From Pseudomonadota bacterium (GTDB lineage: Bacteria; Myxococcota; Myxococcia; Myxococcales; Myxococcaceae), in NCBI GenBank assembly GCA_023423535.1, contig JAFAFL010000137.1:248001-312000 (forward strand): a DNA stretch of 64,000 nt, written 5' to 3'. The notes beneath the pieces are model-generated. The model was not told the DNA's origin, did no database searches, and saw nothing but the letters and a program-made list of their open reading frames with translations. The translations under genes and the position numbers were made by a program. Below, one piece after another: positions 1 to 9,109 of this stretch. Positions within the stretch are counted from its first letter, which is position 1, and each line of letters opens with the position of its first letter.

Positions 1-931
1 CGATGCAGCTCTTCTTGCGCCCGCGGTAGCCCTCCTTCGCGAAGAACCAGGCCTTCGCCTTCGGCGGGAAGACCTCTCCCTCGGCGAGCGCGTCGGTGAA
101 CGCGTTGCGGATGGCGCGGGCCTTCATGCCCTTCACCGTGCTGGTGATGACCACCACGTCCTCGGCGGTCTTGCCGAGGTGCATGGCCTTGAAGTTCGGG
201 TGCGCGTCGCCATCGCTGCAGGCGAGAAAACGCGTCGCCAGCTGCACGCCCGCGGCACCGAGCTCGAGCAGCTCGCCGAGGTCTTCGCCCACGATCCCGC
301 CCGCGGCGATCACCGGGAGTGAGGTCGCCGCGCGGACCTCCGTCACCATGCGCGTCAGCGGGTGGCCGAGGTCGCCGATGTGCCCGCCGGCTTCGCTGCC
401 CTCCGCGACGACGAAGTCCGCGCCCCAGCGCTCGTACATGGCCGCGAGCCGGCCGGAGGAGACGATGCCGACGAAGGGCGTGTCCGCCTCTCGGCACCAG
501 CGGATGATCTCCCGCGAGATGCCTGCGCCCTGGACGATGAAGCTCACGCCCTCGGCCAGCGCGGTGCGGGCGCAGGCCTCGAAGTCGTCGCGGTTGAGTG
601 CGGCCATGAGGTTCACGCCGATGTAGCCGTGCGGCGCGTCCCTGCGCGCGCGGCGGATCTCGGCGACGAGCGACGCCTCGGTCTTGCCCACCGCGGACAC
701 GGTGCCCACCGGGACGAAGCGGGTGCTCGGTGCGGAGGCGACCTTGCCGGCTAGCCCGTCGGACGCGTGCAGGCCCATCGCGCCCTGGATGAGCAGGCGC
801 TTGCCGGAGGCGACGAGCTCCTCGACGCGCGCGCGGGTGAGCTTCGGAACCGGAGGCAGCGAGACCTCCGGCGGCGGCGTGGTGCGCACGAAGGGGTGAG
901 GCTGGGACGCGGGCGGACGGGGAGGGGACAT
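1..931 (-). CDS. Nitronate monooxygenase (2-nitropropane dioxygenase family), 3' end outside window
   Basis: FMN-dependent TIM-barrel enzyme of the NMO/NPD family, which oxidises alkyl nitronates; some relatives are enoyl reductases of other pathways. Translating the minus strand from the ATG at 931 gives 310 codons without a stop up to the window edge, so the C-terminus is missing. The family signature is clear: QGAMG near residue 50, then EGSEAGGHIGD in the middle, followed by the phosphate-binding stretch VIAAGGI. The gene is divergent from a small lipoprotein gene across about 145 bp. The family is certain; the physiological substrate is not. No regulator is adjacent. Confidence 0.85.
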   Translation of the reverse strand, partial: MSPPRPPASQPHPFVRTTPPPEVSLPPVPKLTRARVEELVASGKRLLIQGAMGLHASDGLAGKVASAPSTRFVPVGTVSAVGKTEASLVAEIRRARRDAPHGYIGVNLMAALNRDDFEACARTALAEGVSFIVQGAGISREIIRWCREADTPFVGIVSSGRLAAMYERWGADFVVAEGSEAGGHIGDLGHPLTRMVTEVRAATSLPVIAAGGIVGEDLGELLELGAAGVQLATRFLACSDGDAHPNFKAMHLGKTAEDVVVITSTVKGMKARAIRNAFTDALAEGEVFPPKAKAWFFAKEGYRGRKKSCI

Positions 932-1075
932 GAGGGCTCCGTGCGGGTGGGTGATCGCGAGGTCCCGGAGGGTGCGCCCTCACCGTCACCGCCCGGTCAC
1001 GCATCCTGTCTCGCCAAGTGCGCAGGTTTTGCGTGACTCGTTGCGTTGAAGCAGTGGTCGCCTAGAGTCCCGTGC

Positions 1076-1648
1076 ATGCACGTCGCCCGTCCTCACCCCC
1101 TTCGGTGCGTGCGGCCGTTCGTGCTGACCGCGCTGCTGCCCCTGCTCGCCTCGTGTTTCCCCGAATCGCTGCCCGAGCCGATGGATGCGGCAGAGGTGTC
1201 GCGCCTCGGCATCACGCAGGGGATCGGAGGGCGGGCCGCTGCGCGTGGCGGGGACTGCATGCCGGGCATGATGCCGAGAGGGCTGACCTGCCGCGTGGGC
1301 CCTCTCTCCTCGACGTTAAAGGTGCTGTCGCCAGAGCCGCGCCTCGACTTCGGCGGCGAGGAGGAGTGCTTCTTCAAGGGCGCCGCGGACTACTTGAACG
1401 TTCGACCACGGACCGCGCTGCCGGAGACGGTGGCGGAGCTCCGGCTCGGGAACGCGGAGGTGTACGCGCTCCGGCTCGACGCGGGCCAGTACCAGGTCGT
1501 GATGGAGGACTCGGCCGGGTGCCTCGCGTGCGTGGGCGGTTTCGAGGGTGCTTACGATCCGGAGGTGCCGTTGCGGTGCCGGCCGATCGAGGTTCAGGAG
1601 GGCACGATCACGCCGGTGAACCTCATTTTCGACCGGGGCGGGTACTAG
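1076..1648 (+). CDS. Small secreted lipoprotein of unknown function
   Basis: About 190 residues. The N-terminus is basic, then hydrophobic (LTALLPLLASC), and ends in a lipobox with Cys near residue 30, so export and lipidation are expected. The mature part has several cysteines, including CLACVGG and single Cys in the pairs around residues 65 and 105, which may form disulfides. I do not recognise a family. The ATG at 1076 gives a normal signal peptide; an in-frame ATG at 1046 would add ten residues before it. The gene stands alone, facing away from the nitronate monooxygenase gene and converging on another lipoprotein gene 24 bp downstream. Confidence 0.7.
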   Translation: MHVARPHPLRCVRPFVLTALLPLLASCFPESLPEPMDAAEVSRLGITQGIGGRAAARGGDCMPGMMPRGLTCRVGPLSSTLKVLSPEPRLDFGGEEECFFKGAADYLNVRPRTALPETVAELRLGNAEVYALRLDAGQYQVVMEDSAGCLACVGGFEGAYDPEVPLRCRPIEVQEGTITPVNLIFDRGGY

Positions 1649-1672
1649 CAGCGCAGCGCCACGGCCGGTGCG

Positions 1673-2176
1673 CTAGTCCCAGCGCGCGCAGACCTCTTCG
1701 TCGATCCAGGCGGTGTGGAAGGGCACGGTCGTCCCTTCGGCTCGGCCGATGATCCCTCCCGTGCTCCAGCCGCGGTCCCCGCCGTCTTCGCGCGACGGGT
1801 CGCAGGCGCCGTTGCCGTCCATGTCCACGTACAGGTGCAGCCCGTACGGACGCCCCGGCACGAGGAGCTGGGGCAGGGTGAAGGACTCGGGCCCGGTGAT
1901 GGTGGTCTCCAGCTCCGCCACCCGTTCGCCCGTGGCGTCCTCGACCACGACGAGGTGCAACCGCTTGCCCTCTTCCCCGACTATCCCCAGGCGAATGCCA
2001 TGCAGCGTCAGATCGCCGCCGCCGGTCCCCGCATCGCCGGCGGACGCTCCTCCGTCGGACGGTGTGAGCGGGGCTTCGCCGCCGGCATCGGGTGGGACGG
2101 CGGGAGCGGGGGCGCCGCCACAGGCCGTCAGAGACGCGAGGACGCAGAGGACGCAGGGCATGAGCTGGTGGTTCAT
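1673..2176 (-). CDS. Small Asp/Gly-rich lipoprotein of unknown function
   Basis: 167 residues from the ATG at 2176. The signal peptide ends in a lipobox (ASLTAC), followed by a low-complexity Pro/Ala/Gly/Asp linker of about 45 residues typical of myxobacterial surface lipoproteins. The C-terminal 110 residues look like a compact beta domain and contain a DMDGNGACD motif resembling a dockerin-like or EF-hand-like calcium loop. Much longer open frames cover this strand but run antisense through the LysR gene and are not coding. It is divergent from the LysR regulator with 90 bp between the starts, so the regulator may act on it; this is inference from position. Confidence 0.65.
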   Translation of the reverse strand: MNHQLMPCVLCVLASLTACGGAPAPAVPPDAGGEAPLTPSDGGASAGDAGTGGGDLTLHGIRLGIVGEEGKRLHLVVVEDATGERVAELETTITGPESFTLPQLLVPGRPYGLHLYVDMDGNGACDPSREDGGDRGWSTGGIIGRAEGTTVPFHTAWIDEEVCARWD

Positions 2177-2236
2177 GCGGAGAGAACTAGCGCGGTTGCG
2201 CGGTGAGCGAGAACGCACGCGCCTGCACTGGGGCTG

Positions 2237-2248
2237 TGCAATAATGCA
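2237..2248. promoter_or_regulatory. Short palindrome in the LysR/lipoprotein divergent region
   Basis: TGCA-ATAA-TGCA, a perfect 4-bp inverted repeat with a 4-bp centre, 19 bp before the LysR start codon. The centre includes AATAAT, a fair -10 box for the LysR gene. LysR proteins often bind dyads in such divergent spacers and repress their own gene. Operator function is inferred from position and symmetry only. Confidence 0.35.
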
Positions 2249-2266
2249 GACCCTCGCGCCGCCGCC

Positions 2267-3142
2267 ATGAACTGGGACGATCTCCGTTACGTCGCCGCTC
2301 TCGCTCGCGGTGGTTCGCTGCAGAAGACGGCCGCGCTGCTGGGCGTGGACCACACCACGGTGGGGCGCAGGGTCGCGGCGGCGGAGCGGGCCCTGAAGCT
2401 GCGGCTCTTCGTGCGCACCCCCGCCGGTTACGTGCTGACCCGTGAGGGCGAGCAGCTGGTGGCGCCGCTGCGGCAGGTGGAGGACGCGGTGCTCTCGCTG
2501 GAGCGAGGCGTCCACGCCCAGAGAGGCGCGCTGGAGGGAACGCTGCGGGTGACCTCGCCCGAGACCTTCGGCGTGGCCTACCTCGCAGCGCGGCTGGCGC
2601 GTTTCGGCCGGCAGTACCCGGCGCTGAGCATCGACCTGCAGCCGTCCGGCGAGGTGCGCGATCTCGGCCGGCAGGAGGCGGAGGTCGCGGTGCGCTTCTT
2701 CCGTTCCCGACACGACCGGCTCGTGGTGCGGCGGGTGGGCGAGGTCGCGCACGGCCTCTATGCCTCGGTCGCGTATCTGGGCCGGCGGCCGGTGCGGAAC
2801 GCGGCGGAGCTGGACGGGCACGCGCTCCTGCTGCCCACCAGCGGCCCCGAGCTCACCTGGCTGCGGCAGCTGGTGCCCGGCGCGCGCGCGGCGTTCCAGA
2901 GCGACGTCTCGCTGACCCTGGCCGAAGCGGCGCGAGCCGACGCGGGCGTGGCGCTCCTGCCTCGCTACCTCGGAGACGTCACGCCGGGGCTGCAGCACCT
3001 GAGCATGCCGAAGGAGCCCAGCGAGCCCGTCTTCCTCACCGTCCACAAGGACCTGCGTCACACGCCGCGGGTGCGGGTGGTGCTGGAGTTCCTCGTGGAG
3101 ACGCTCCGAGCCGACCGGGCGCTGCTCGGCGGGGGGCGGTAG
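2267..3142 (+). CDS. LysR-family transcriptional regulator
   Basis: 291 residues, normal length for the family. The N-terminal winged helix-turn-helix occupies about residues 2-60 (GSLQKTAALLGVDHTTVGRR), followed by the linker helix and a periplasmic-binding-protein-like effector domain from about residue 88 (GTLRVTSPETF) to the end. The HTH wording 'VDHTTVGRRV' is the variant seen in a LysR subgroup close to regulators of small-molecule catabolism. It is divergent from the lipoprotein gene at 1673-2176, the natural first candidate target. The effector is unknown. Confidence 0.9.
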   Translation: MNWDDLRYVAALARGGSLQKTAALLGVDHTTVGRRVAAAERALKLRLFVRTPAGYVLTREGEQLVAPLRQVEDAVLSLERGVHAQRGALEGTLRVTSPETFGVAYLAARLARFGRQYPALSIDLQPSGEVRDLGRQEAEVAVRFFRSRHDRLVVRRVGEVAHGLYASVAYLGRRPVRNAAELDGHALLLPTSGPELTWLRQLVPGARAAFQSDVSLTLAEAARADAGVALLPRYLGDVTPGLQHLSMPKEPSEPVFLTVHKDLRHTPRVRVVLEFLVETLRADRALLGGGR

Positions 3143-3154
3143 GCGCCCGGGCGC

Positions 3155-5593
3155 TCAGCCGCGCAGCGAGACGATGGTCACGCCGTCGCCGCCCTCTTCA
3201 TCGGAACCGGGACGGTACATGCGCACGTAGGCGGAGCGATCGAGGTACTCGCGCACCGCGACCTTCAGCGCGCCGGTGCCGTGGCCGTGGAGGATGGAGA
3301 CGGTCTCGTCGCCCGCGGTCATGGCGCGGTCGAGGAACTGCTCCACGGTGCCGATGGCCTCTTCCGCGCGCATGCCGCGGAGGTCCAGCCGGCCGGAGCC
3401 ACTGCGGATCGGCGCGGCCGCGGCCTTGCCCGCACGCTCGAGCTGCTTCTCGCGCGACGAGGCCTCGCCGGGGAAACGCGCCGGGCCCTTCTGGGGCGCC
3501 GCGGCGAGCGGCACGAGATCCTCCACCTTCGCGCGCAGCTTCATCAGGCCAGCGCTCACCAGCGCCTCGCCGTCGTTGATGGAGAGGATCTCCACCTTCT
3601 GGTTGAGGCCGGTGTGCCGCGCGGTGCCGCCCACCCGCAGCTCTCCGGCGCGCTCGGGTGCGGCTTCCGGCGTGAGGCGGGCCTTTGCTTCGGCGGCGCG
3701 CTTCGCGGCCTCGGCGGCCTTCTCCTGCAGCTCCTTCTCACGCCGCGCGGCGTCCGCGGCCTTCTCGGCGGCGCGCAGCTGATCGACGACCTCGCGCGCC
3801 TCCTTCAGGGCTTCGTCGTAGGCTTTCTTCAGCGCTTCGTTGTGGCGCAGCTCGTCCTGAAGGCGCTTCTGCTCCGCGGCACGCCGCGCCTCTTCTGCGG
3901 CAGCGCGCTCGCGTTCTGCCGCGGTTGCCGCCTCGCGGGCGCGCTCGAGCTCCTCACTCAGCCGGCGACGCTCCTCTTCCGCGGCCGCCAGCGCCTTTGC
4001 CAGCGGACCGCCCGCGCTCACCGAGAGCTCCCGGGCGCGGTCGCAGATCGACTCCGGCAGGCCCATCCGCCGCGCGATGTCGATCGCCGAGGACGCGCCG
4101 GCCTGACCGAGCTGCAGCCGGTAGGTGGGCGCCATCTTCCCGGCGTCGAAGCCCACCCGCGCGTTCTGGAACCGCGCGTCCATGTGCGCGAGCGCCTTCA
4201 CCTCCTCGAGGTGCGTGGTCACCAGCACGGTGGCGCCGCGCTCGATGAGGTTCTCCAGCACCGCGATGGCGATCGCCGCGCCCTCGCGCGGATCGGTGTC
4301 CGCGGCGATCTCGTCGATCAGCACCAGAGACCCGCGCCCGACCTGTCCCTGGATGTCGCGCAGCTGCACCACGTGCGCGCTGAAGGTCGAGAGCCCCTTC
4401 TCCAGATCCTGATCGTCGCCGATGGACGAGTGCACCGCGCCGTAGAGGGGCAGCTTCGAGCCGCGCTGCGCGGGGATGGGCAGGCCGCTGCGCAGCATCA
4501 TCGCGCACAGGCCCACGGTGGTCAGCGTGATGGTCTTGCCGCCCGCGTTCGGACCAGAGACGACCAGCGCGCGCAGATCGCCGGCGAGCCGCACGTCGTT
4601 CGCCACCACGCGCACGCCGCCGAGCACCAGCAGGGGATGCCGAACGCTGAGCAGCTCCAGCGCGCCGTCCGCCGGCTCCACCGGCGGCACCTCGCAGGAG
4701 AGCTCGTTGGCGAGCACCGCGCAGGCCTCCGCCTCGTCGAGCTCCGCCGCGGCGAGCACGCCCTCCACGATGCGGTCCGCCTCGCGTCCCACCTTGTCCG
4801 ACAGCTCGAGGAGGATCCGCCGCTCCTCCTCCACCACCAGCGACTGCGCGATGGCGAGGTCGTTGCCGAGGCCGATCAGCGCCTCCGGTTCGACGAAGAG
4901 CGTCTGCCCGGTCTGGCTCGCGTTGTGGACGATGCCCGGCACCTGCGCGCGGTGCTGCGCGTTCACCGGGACCACGTAGCGGTCGTTGCGCACGGAGAAG
5001 TAGCTCTCGCGCAGGTTCACCACGAACTGCTCGTCGTGGAGCATCCGGTCGAGCCGCGTCTTGATCGTCCCGTGCAGGCCTCGCACGCGGTCGCGCGCTT
5101 CACGCAGGGCCGGGCTCGCGCGGTCGGAGAGCTCTCCCGAAGGCTCGAAGCTGCCCTCGATGCGCGAGGCCAGCGGGACGAGGAGCGGCAGTCTTCGCGC
5201 GATGACCGCGAGGCCCGGCGCCAGGTGCTCGCGCTCCTCCAGGGCTTCGCGGATCCGCTCGGAGGCGAGGAGGTTCTGCGACACCGCGAGCAGCTCTCGC
5301 GGCTCGAGCATCCCGCCCTTCGTGGCGCGGTCGCAGGCGATGCGGACGTCCACCACGTTGGAGAGCGGCAGCGAGACCTGCTGCTCGGACAGCGCGCGCG
5401 CTTCACTCACCAGGGCGAGCGCGGCGCCCACCTCCTCCGCGCTGTCGAGGAAGGGGCGCACGAGGGCGCGGGCTCGGCCCACCTCGGTGCGGCAGCGCTG
5501 CGCGAGCGCCTGGAGGATGGCTTCGAAACCGAGGTCGCGGAGGGTCTTGTCCGAGGCAATCAAGCACCGCCCTTTCAACTTGCGCGCGGGCAC
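3155..5593 (-). CDS. mutS2: Endonuclease MutS2 (Smr-domain MutS paralogue)
   Basis: 812 residues. MutS2 acts on branched DNA to restrain recombination, and in some bacteria on stalled ribosomes. The core/clamp region covers about residues 15-300. The ATPase has Walker A SGPNAGGKT at 346-354, the MutS signature region near 390-406, and Walker B LVLIDE around 423-428. A long Arg/Glu/Ala coiled coil runs from about 530 to 640. A KOW-like strand region follows, then the Smr nuclease domain from 734 with LDLRG and the HGHGTG motif at 769-774. The annotated start is GTG at 5593; a TTG ten codons in is possible. It converges on the LysR gene with 12 bp between them. Confidence 0.95.
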   Translation of the reverse strand: MPARKLKGRCLIASDKTLRDLGFEAILQALAQRCRTEVGRARALVRPFLDSAEEVGAALALVSEARALSEQQVSLPLSNVVDVRIACDRATKGGMLEPRELLAVSQNLLASERIREALEEREHLAPGLAVIARRLPLLVPLASRIEGSFEPSGELSDRASPALREARDRVRGLHGTIKTRLDRMLHDEQFVVNLRESYFSVRNDRYVVPVNAQHRAQVPGIVHNASQTGQTLFVEPEALIGLGNDLAIAQSLVVEEERRILLELSDKVGREADRIVEGVLAAAELDEAEACAVLANELSCEVPPVEPADGALELLSVRHPLLVLGGVRVVANDVRLAGDLRALVVSGPNAGGKTITLTTVGLCAMMLRSGLPIPAQRGSKLPLYGAVHSSIGDDQDLEKGLSTFSAHVVQLRDIQGQVGRGSLVLIDEIAADTDPREGAAIAIAVLENLIERGATVLVTTHLEEVKALAHMDARFQNARVGFDAGKMAPTYRLQLGQAGASSAIDIARRMGLPESICDRARELSVSAGGPLAKALAAAEEERRRLSEELERAREAATAAERERAAAEEARRAAEQKRLQDELRHNEALKKAYDEALKEAREVVDQLRAAEKAADAARREKELQEKAAEAAKRAAEAKARLTPEAAPERAGELRVGGTARHTGLNQKVEILSINDGEALVSAGLMKLRAKVEDLVPLAAAPQKGPARFPGEASSREKQLERAGKAAAAPIRSGSGRLDLRGMRAEEAIGTVEQFLDRAMTAGDETVSILHGHGTGALKVAVREYLDRSAYVRMYRPGSDEEGGDGVTIVSLRG

Positions 5594-5641
5594 AGGTCAA
5601 GGCGGTTGAGCAGCCGTCGCACCACCTGTTATCCCGCTCGC

Positions 5642-6358
5642 ATGGTCCCTCCCACGTGGGTGCTGCTGACCGTGGTGCTCGCCGCAGGCGGGGCGCAGCC
5701 GCCGGATCCGGCCAGCATCGCCGCGCTCGAAGCGGAGGGAAGGGATGCGGAGGCGCTCGCGGCCGCGGATGCGCTGGTGCGCGATCAGCCCGGATGGGAG
5801 TTGCCGAGGCTCGATGCGGCGCGGCTGCGGTTGAAGCTCGGCGAGGACCTCGGGCGCGCGGAGGGGGATCTGCTCGCTGCCCAGGCCATCGCCCCGGAGA
5901 ACCCGCGAGGCCACTTCCTCATGGGCCTGCTCCACGAGGAGCGTTCGCGGGAGGACCGCGCTCGCGAGGCACGTGCAGTGGAGAGCTACCGCACCGCCCT
6001 GGTGTACCGGCCGCACTACGACGAGGCGCGTTCGAGGCTCGCGGGACTGCTCTACGCACGCGGTGAACTGGAGGCGGCGGAGCGGGAGTACCGCATCCTC
6101 TCGGAGCGGCAGCCGGACGAACTGGGACCGAGGCTGCAGCTGGCGTCGGTGCTCGAGCGGATGGGGCGCGACGAGGAGGCGGAGCGGATTCTTCTCGCGC
6201 TGTGGGAGAGCGACCGGCGGCCGGTCGTTGCAGGAAGGCGCTTGCTCGCGCTGTACGAACGGACCGAACAGCGCGAGAAGGCGAAGCGGCTGCGCGCGGT
6301 GATCGAAGGGCCCGCGCCGCAGAAGCAGCACCGACCGCTGAAGCCGTCACGCCGCTGA
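5642..6358 (+). CDS. Secreted or periplasmic TPR protein
   Basis: 238 residues beginning with a hydrophobic signal-like segment (PTWVLLTVVLAAGGA). At least four tetratricopeptide-like helical pairs follow between residues 22 and 215, for example GDLLAAQAIAPENPRGHFLMG and ESYRTALVYRPHYDEA. The C-terminus is basic (KQHRPLKPSRR). TPR proteins are protein-protein scaffolds, so no reaction is implied. The ATG at 5642 lies 48 bp from the divergent mutS2 start. A much longer open frame extends upstream antisense to mutS2 and is not coding. The next gene starts 21 bp downstream on the same strand, so co-transcription with the cyclase gene is likely. Confidence 0.75.
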   Translation: MVPPTWVLLTVVLAAGGAQPPDPASIAALEAEGRDAEALAAADALVRDQPGWELPRLDAARLRLKLGEDLGRAEGDLLAAQAIAPENPRGHFLMGLLHEERSREDRAREARAVESYRTALVYRPHYDEARSRLAGLLYARGELEAAEREYRILSERQPDELGPRLQLASVLERMGRDEEAERILLALWESDRRPVVAGRRLLALYERTEQREKAKRLRAVIEGPAPQKQHRPLKPSRR

Positions 6359-6379
6359 GCACGACCACCCGGCACGACC

Positions 6380-7567
6380 ATGAAGAGCGCGAACCTCGCC
6401 ATCGTCTTCACCGACATCCAGGGCTTCACCGAGCGCACCAGCCGCCAGACGCGCGAGGAGAACCAGCGCCTGCTCGCCACGCACGATGCGCTGCTGCGGC
6501 CGATCTTCACCGGCTTCGGCGGGCGGATCGTGAAGTCCATCGGAGACGCGTTCCTCGTGACCTTCGAGAGCCCCACCCAGGCGGTGCTCGCGGGCGTGGC
6601 GATCCAGGACCGGCTCTGGCTGCACAACCGCGACCTGCGCGAGGACGAGCAGCTGCGCGTCCGCGTGGCGGTGAACGTGGGCGAGGTGCGCGTGGAGAGC
6701 GGGGACGTCTTCGGCGAGCCGGTAAACATCGCCGCGCGCGTGGAGGGGATCACCGACCCCGGTGAGGTCTTCTTCACCGAGGCGGTCTACCTCTCCATGA
6801 ACAAGGCAGAGGTCCCCGCGGAAGAGGTCGGCCCCTTCGAGCTCAAGGGAATCCCGGGGAAGATCAAGGTCTTCCGCGTCCCGCACGCGCCGTACCGCGT
6901 CGCGCCGGCAGAGGGCTCGGTACCGAAGCCGGTGGTGGTGCCCATCGATGGCGCGCAGCCGCCGTTCGGGAACATGGGCCTGTCGCGCCTGCCGGAGGGC
7001 GGCCGGGCCACGCAGGCGCTCTCCCAGGCGACGATGGCCATTCGTCGCCGCAAGGTGCAGCCGAAGCTGCTCGTGGGCGGGGCGGCGGCGCTGCTGCTCA
7101 TCGTCGCGCTGATCACGCTGCTCGGTGGCTCAGAGGTGGAGCGCGCGATCAGCGCCGCAGGCGAGGCCTCCGCACAGCAGCGGCCGCAGCGCATCAAGGA
7201 GGCGGAGGCGCTCATCGCGCAGCTGAAGAGCGAGCCGGAGCGCGCGCTGCGCAGGGCACAGCTGACGCTGGCGATCGGACGCGGAGAAGAGGCGGCGCGC
7301 AGGTTCACCGACGCGGCGCAGGCGGGTTCGGACGACGCGCTGTCGGAGCTCATCGACCTGCTCGAGCACCCGAAGTGCGAGGTGCGAAGCGAAGCCGCGC
7401 GAGGGCTCGGGCAACTGAAGGCGAAAGAGGCGCGGCGGCCGCTGGAGCGTCTGGCGGAGCGGGGAGGCACCGGCGATCCGAAGGAGGGGAACAAGGCGCT
7501 GCTCGGCGGGATCTTCGGGTGTGACTCGAAGGACGCGGCGAGCCGGGCGCTGGAGCGGCTGGAGTAG
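6380..7567 (+). CDS. Class III adenylate cyclase with TM segment and C-terminal HEAT-like repeats
   Basis: 395 residues. The N-terminal catalytic domain (5-170) has the metal-binding aspartates D12 (FTDIQGFT) and D56 (GDAF), the adenine-selecting pair K52 and D109, and the transition-state residues N116 and R120 (VNIAAR). All catalytic positions of a class III adenylyl cyclase are therefore present. A single hydrophobic helix at about 230-248 anchors it in the membrane with the catalytic domain cytoplasmic. The part beyond it (255-395), presumably periplasmic, has Ala/Arg-rich helices and a HEAT-like repeat (EVRSEAARGLGQLKAKEARRPL). This order, cyclase first and sensor last, is less common than sensor-first. 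It sits in a co-directional run with TPR proteins on both sides. Confidence 0.88.
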   Translation: MKSANLAIVFTDIQGFTERTSRQTREENQRLLATHDALLRPIFTGFGGRIVKSIGDAFLVTFESPTQAVLAGVAIQDRLWLHNRDLREDEQLRVRVAVNVGEVRVESGDVFGEPVNIAARVEGITDPGEVFFTEAVYLSMNKAEVPAEEVGPFELKGIPGKIKVFRVPHAPYRVAPAEGSVPKPVVVPIDGAQPPFGNMGLSRLPEGGRATQALSQATMAIRRRKVQPKLLVGGAAALLLIVALITLLGGSEVERAISAAGEASAQQRPQRIKEAEALIAQLKSEPERALRRAQLTLAIGRGEEAARRFTDAAQAGSDDALSELIDLLEHPKCEVRSEAARGLGQLKAKEARRPLERLAERGGTGDPKEGNKALLGGIFGCDSKDAASRALERLE

Positions 7568-7576
7568 GCTTTGCGC

Positions 7577-9109
7577 ATGCGCATTCCGAAGGTCCTGGGG
7601 CCGGCCCTCGCGCTGCTCTCGCTCTCGCTGACGGGAGCGGTGGCGGAGGCGCAGACGAAGTCGCAGTCGCAGTCGCAGGTGGACGGCGCGACGATCAGCG
7701 CCCACGCGCGCATTCGCGAGGTGGAGACGGCGATCCTTCGCGGCGAAGCGGACAGCATCCGCGTGCGGCTGAAGGAGGAGGTCCGCAACCGTCCGAACGA
7801 CGTGATGCTCCGCGTGCTCGTCGCCTGGTGCGACATGCCGTCCGACGAGGCCTGGAACACGCTGAAGGGCGTGGCGGCGATCCATCCGGAGAACCCGTGG
7901 GCGCGGCTGGGGATGGGGCGCGTCTATCTGAAGTGGAAGCTGCGCGATCAGGCGGAGGCGGAGTTCACTCTCGCGCTGAAGACGAACGGGCGCTTCTACC
8001 CGGCGATCGGTGGCCTCGCGGATGCGGCGCGGCTCGCGGGACGACATGCGGACGCGGAGGCGCGCTACCGGCAGGCGCTGGCGATCCATCCGGAGGATCC
8101 GGACACGCTGAGCGGGCTCGGGCTCGCGTTGCTCGCGCAGGGCAAACGCGAAGAAGGACGCGCGCAGCTCGAGCGTTCGGTGGCGCTGTGGGCGGAGCAG
8201 CCGGAGGCGCTGCGGGAGTTGGCGAGGCTCGCGCGTGATGCGGGAGAGCTGGCGAAGGCAGCGGAGTGGACCGCGAAGCTCGTGGCGCTCGCTCCCCGGG
8301 ATGCGGAGGCGCGGCGGGCGCTGGCGGAGCTGCGGCTGCGCGCGGGCCAGAAGCGGGAGGCGGCGGAGGACTTCGAACGCGCGCTGCGGCTGGGGCTGGT
8401 GAGCCCGGAGATCCACCGGCAGCTGTCGGCGATCTACCGCGAACTCGGGGACATGGACGGCGAGCGGCGGGCGGTGGAGCAGCTCGCGCTTCACGACCGC
8501 AACGAGCCGTCACATCCGGCGCGGCTGTCGGAGCTGGCGCAGGCGCGCGGCGACGTGGAGGCGGCCGAGGGACATCTGCTCGAGGCGCTGGAGCGGGCGC
8601 AGGGACGCGATGCGCGGCTGCTCGTGCGGCTGGCGCGGCTGAGGGCGGAGCGGGGCCATCCGCGCGATGCGCTGGAGAGCTTCCGTCAGGCGGCAGCGCT
8701 CCCGTCGGCCGGTGCGGAAGACGCAGGGGATGCGGCGATCGAGGAGGCGCGGCGCGAGGTCGCGCTGATGACCGCGCAGTTCGCGTTGCCGTCGGCGCCG
8801 GCCGGGGGAACGGTGGAGAAGATCCACGCGCAGGTCGCGAAGGGGCTCGACGCGTTCTACCGCCAGCGCGCGCTGGAGCGGCCGGAGCTCGCGGGTGAGC
8901 TGGCGGTGCGGGTGAGGGTGAACGACGACGGCACCGTGCGCTCGGCGAAAGTGGTGAAGGACACGGTGGGCGATCCGCTGCTGGCGGCGCACGCCTATTT
9001 TGCTTTGAAGGACGCGGTCTATCCGGCGCAGCGACGCGAGCCGGTCTTCGAGTTCGCCCTCGCTCCGGCGGCGGGCAAGCGCAAGGGAAAGAAGGGGACG
9101 GGGAGATGA
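7577..9109 (+). CDS. Secreted TPR protein with TonB/AgmX-like C-terminal domain
   Basis: 510 residues from the ATG at 7577 (a TTG two codons earlier is less likely). A signal peptide ends near AEAQT. About ten tandem TPR-like helical hairpins cover residues 40-400, with repeated A-x-Y/A-x-x-x-L-A-I-x-P patterns such as ARYRQALAIHPEDPDT. The last 90 residues (RVRVNDDGTVRSAKVVKDT...) match the TonB-like fold that ends many myxobacterial AgmX/PglI-type proteins, a proline-poor alpha-beta domain often facing the outer membrane. The start follows the cyclase gene by 9 bp, and the end overlaps the DUF1343 gene by 4 bp (ATGA), so translational coupling is likely. Confidence 0.8.
   Translation: MRIPKVLGPALALLSLSLTGAVAEAQTKSQSQSQVDGATISAHARIREVETAILRGEADSIRVRLKEEVRNRPNDVMLRVLVAWCDMPSDEAWNTLKGVAAIHPENPWARLGMGRVYLKWKLRDQAEAEFTLALKTNGRFYPAIGGLADAARLAGRHADAEARYRQALAIHPEDPDTLSGLGLALLAQGKREEGRAQLERSVALWAEQPEALRELARLARDAGELAKAAEWTAKLVALAPRDAEARRALAELRLRAGQKREAAEDFERALRLGLVSPEIHRQLSAIYRELGDMDGERRAVEQLALHDRNEPSHPARLSELAQARGDVEAAEGHLLEALERAQGRDARLLVRLARLRAERGHPRDALESFRQAAALPSAGAEDAGDAAIEEARREVALMTAQFALPSAPAGGTVEKIHAQVAKGLDAFYRQRALERPELAGELAVRVRVNDDGTVRSAKVVKDTVGDPLLAAHAYFALKDAVYPAQRREPVFEFALAPAAGKRKGKKGTGR

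Noticed and set aside
1040..1070. Weak -35/-10 pair (TTGCGT-16-TAGAGT) before the first lipoprotein
   Set aside because: Only three of six and four of six matches, and the start would lie on the ATG; too weak to list as a promoter.
3281..5641. Very long open frame on the plus strand, antisense to mutS2 and extending into the TPR protein
   Set aside because: Low-complexity His/Arg/Leu/Glu-rich translation with no domain; the coding signal on the minus strand (MutS2 with intact motifs) explains the frame. Only the last part from 5642 is kept as the TPR gene.
7660..7682. Tandem TCGCAG copies near the start of the TPR/TonB-like gene
   Set aside because: Only three copies, in frame, encoding a Ser/Gln linker after the signal peptide; no sign of a mobile or regulatory repeat.
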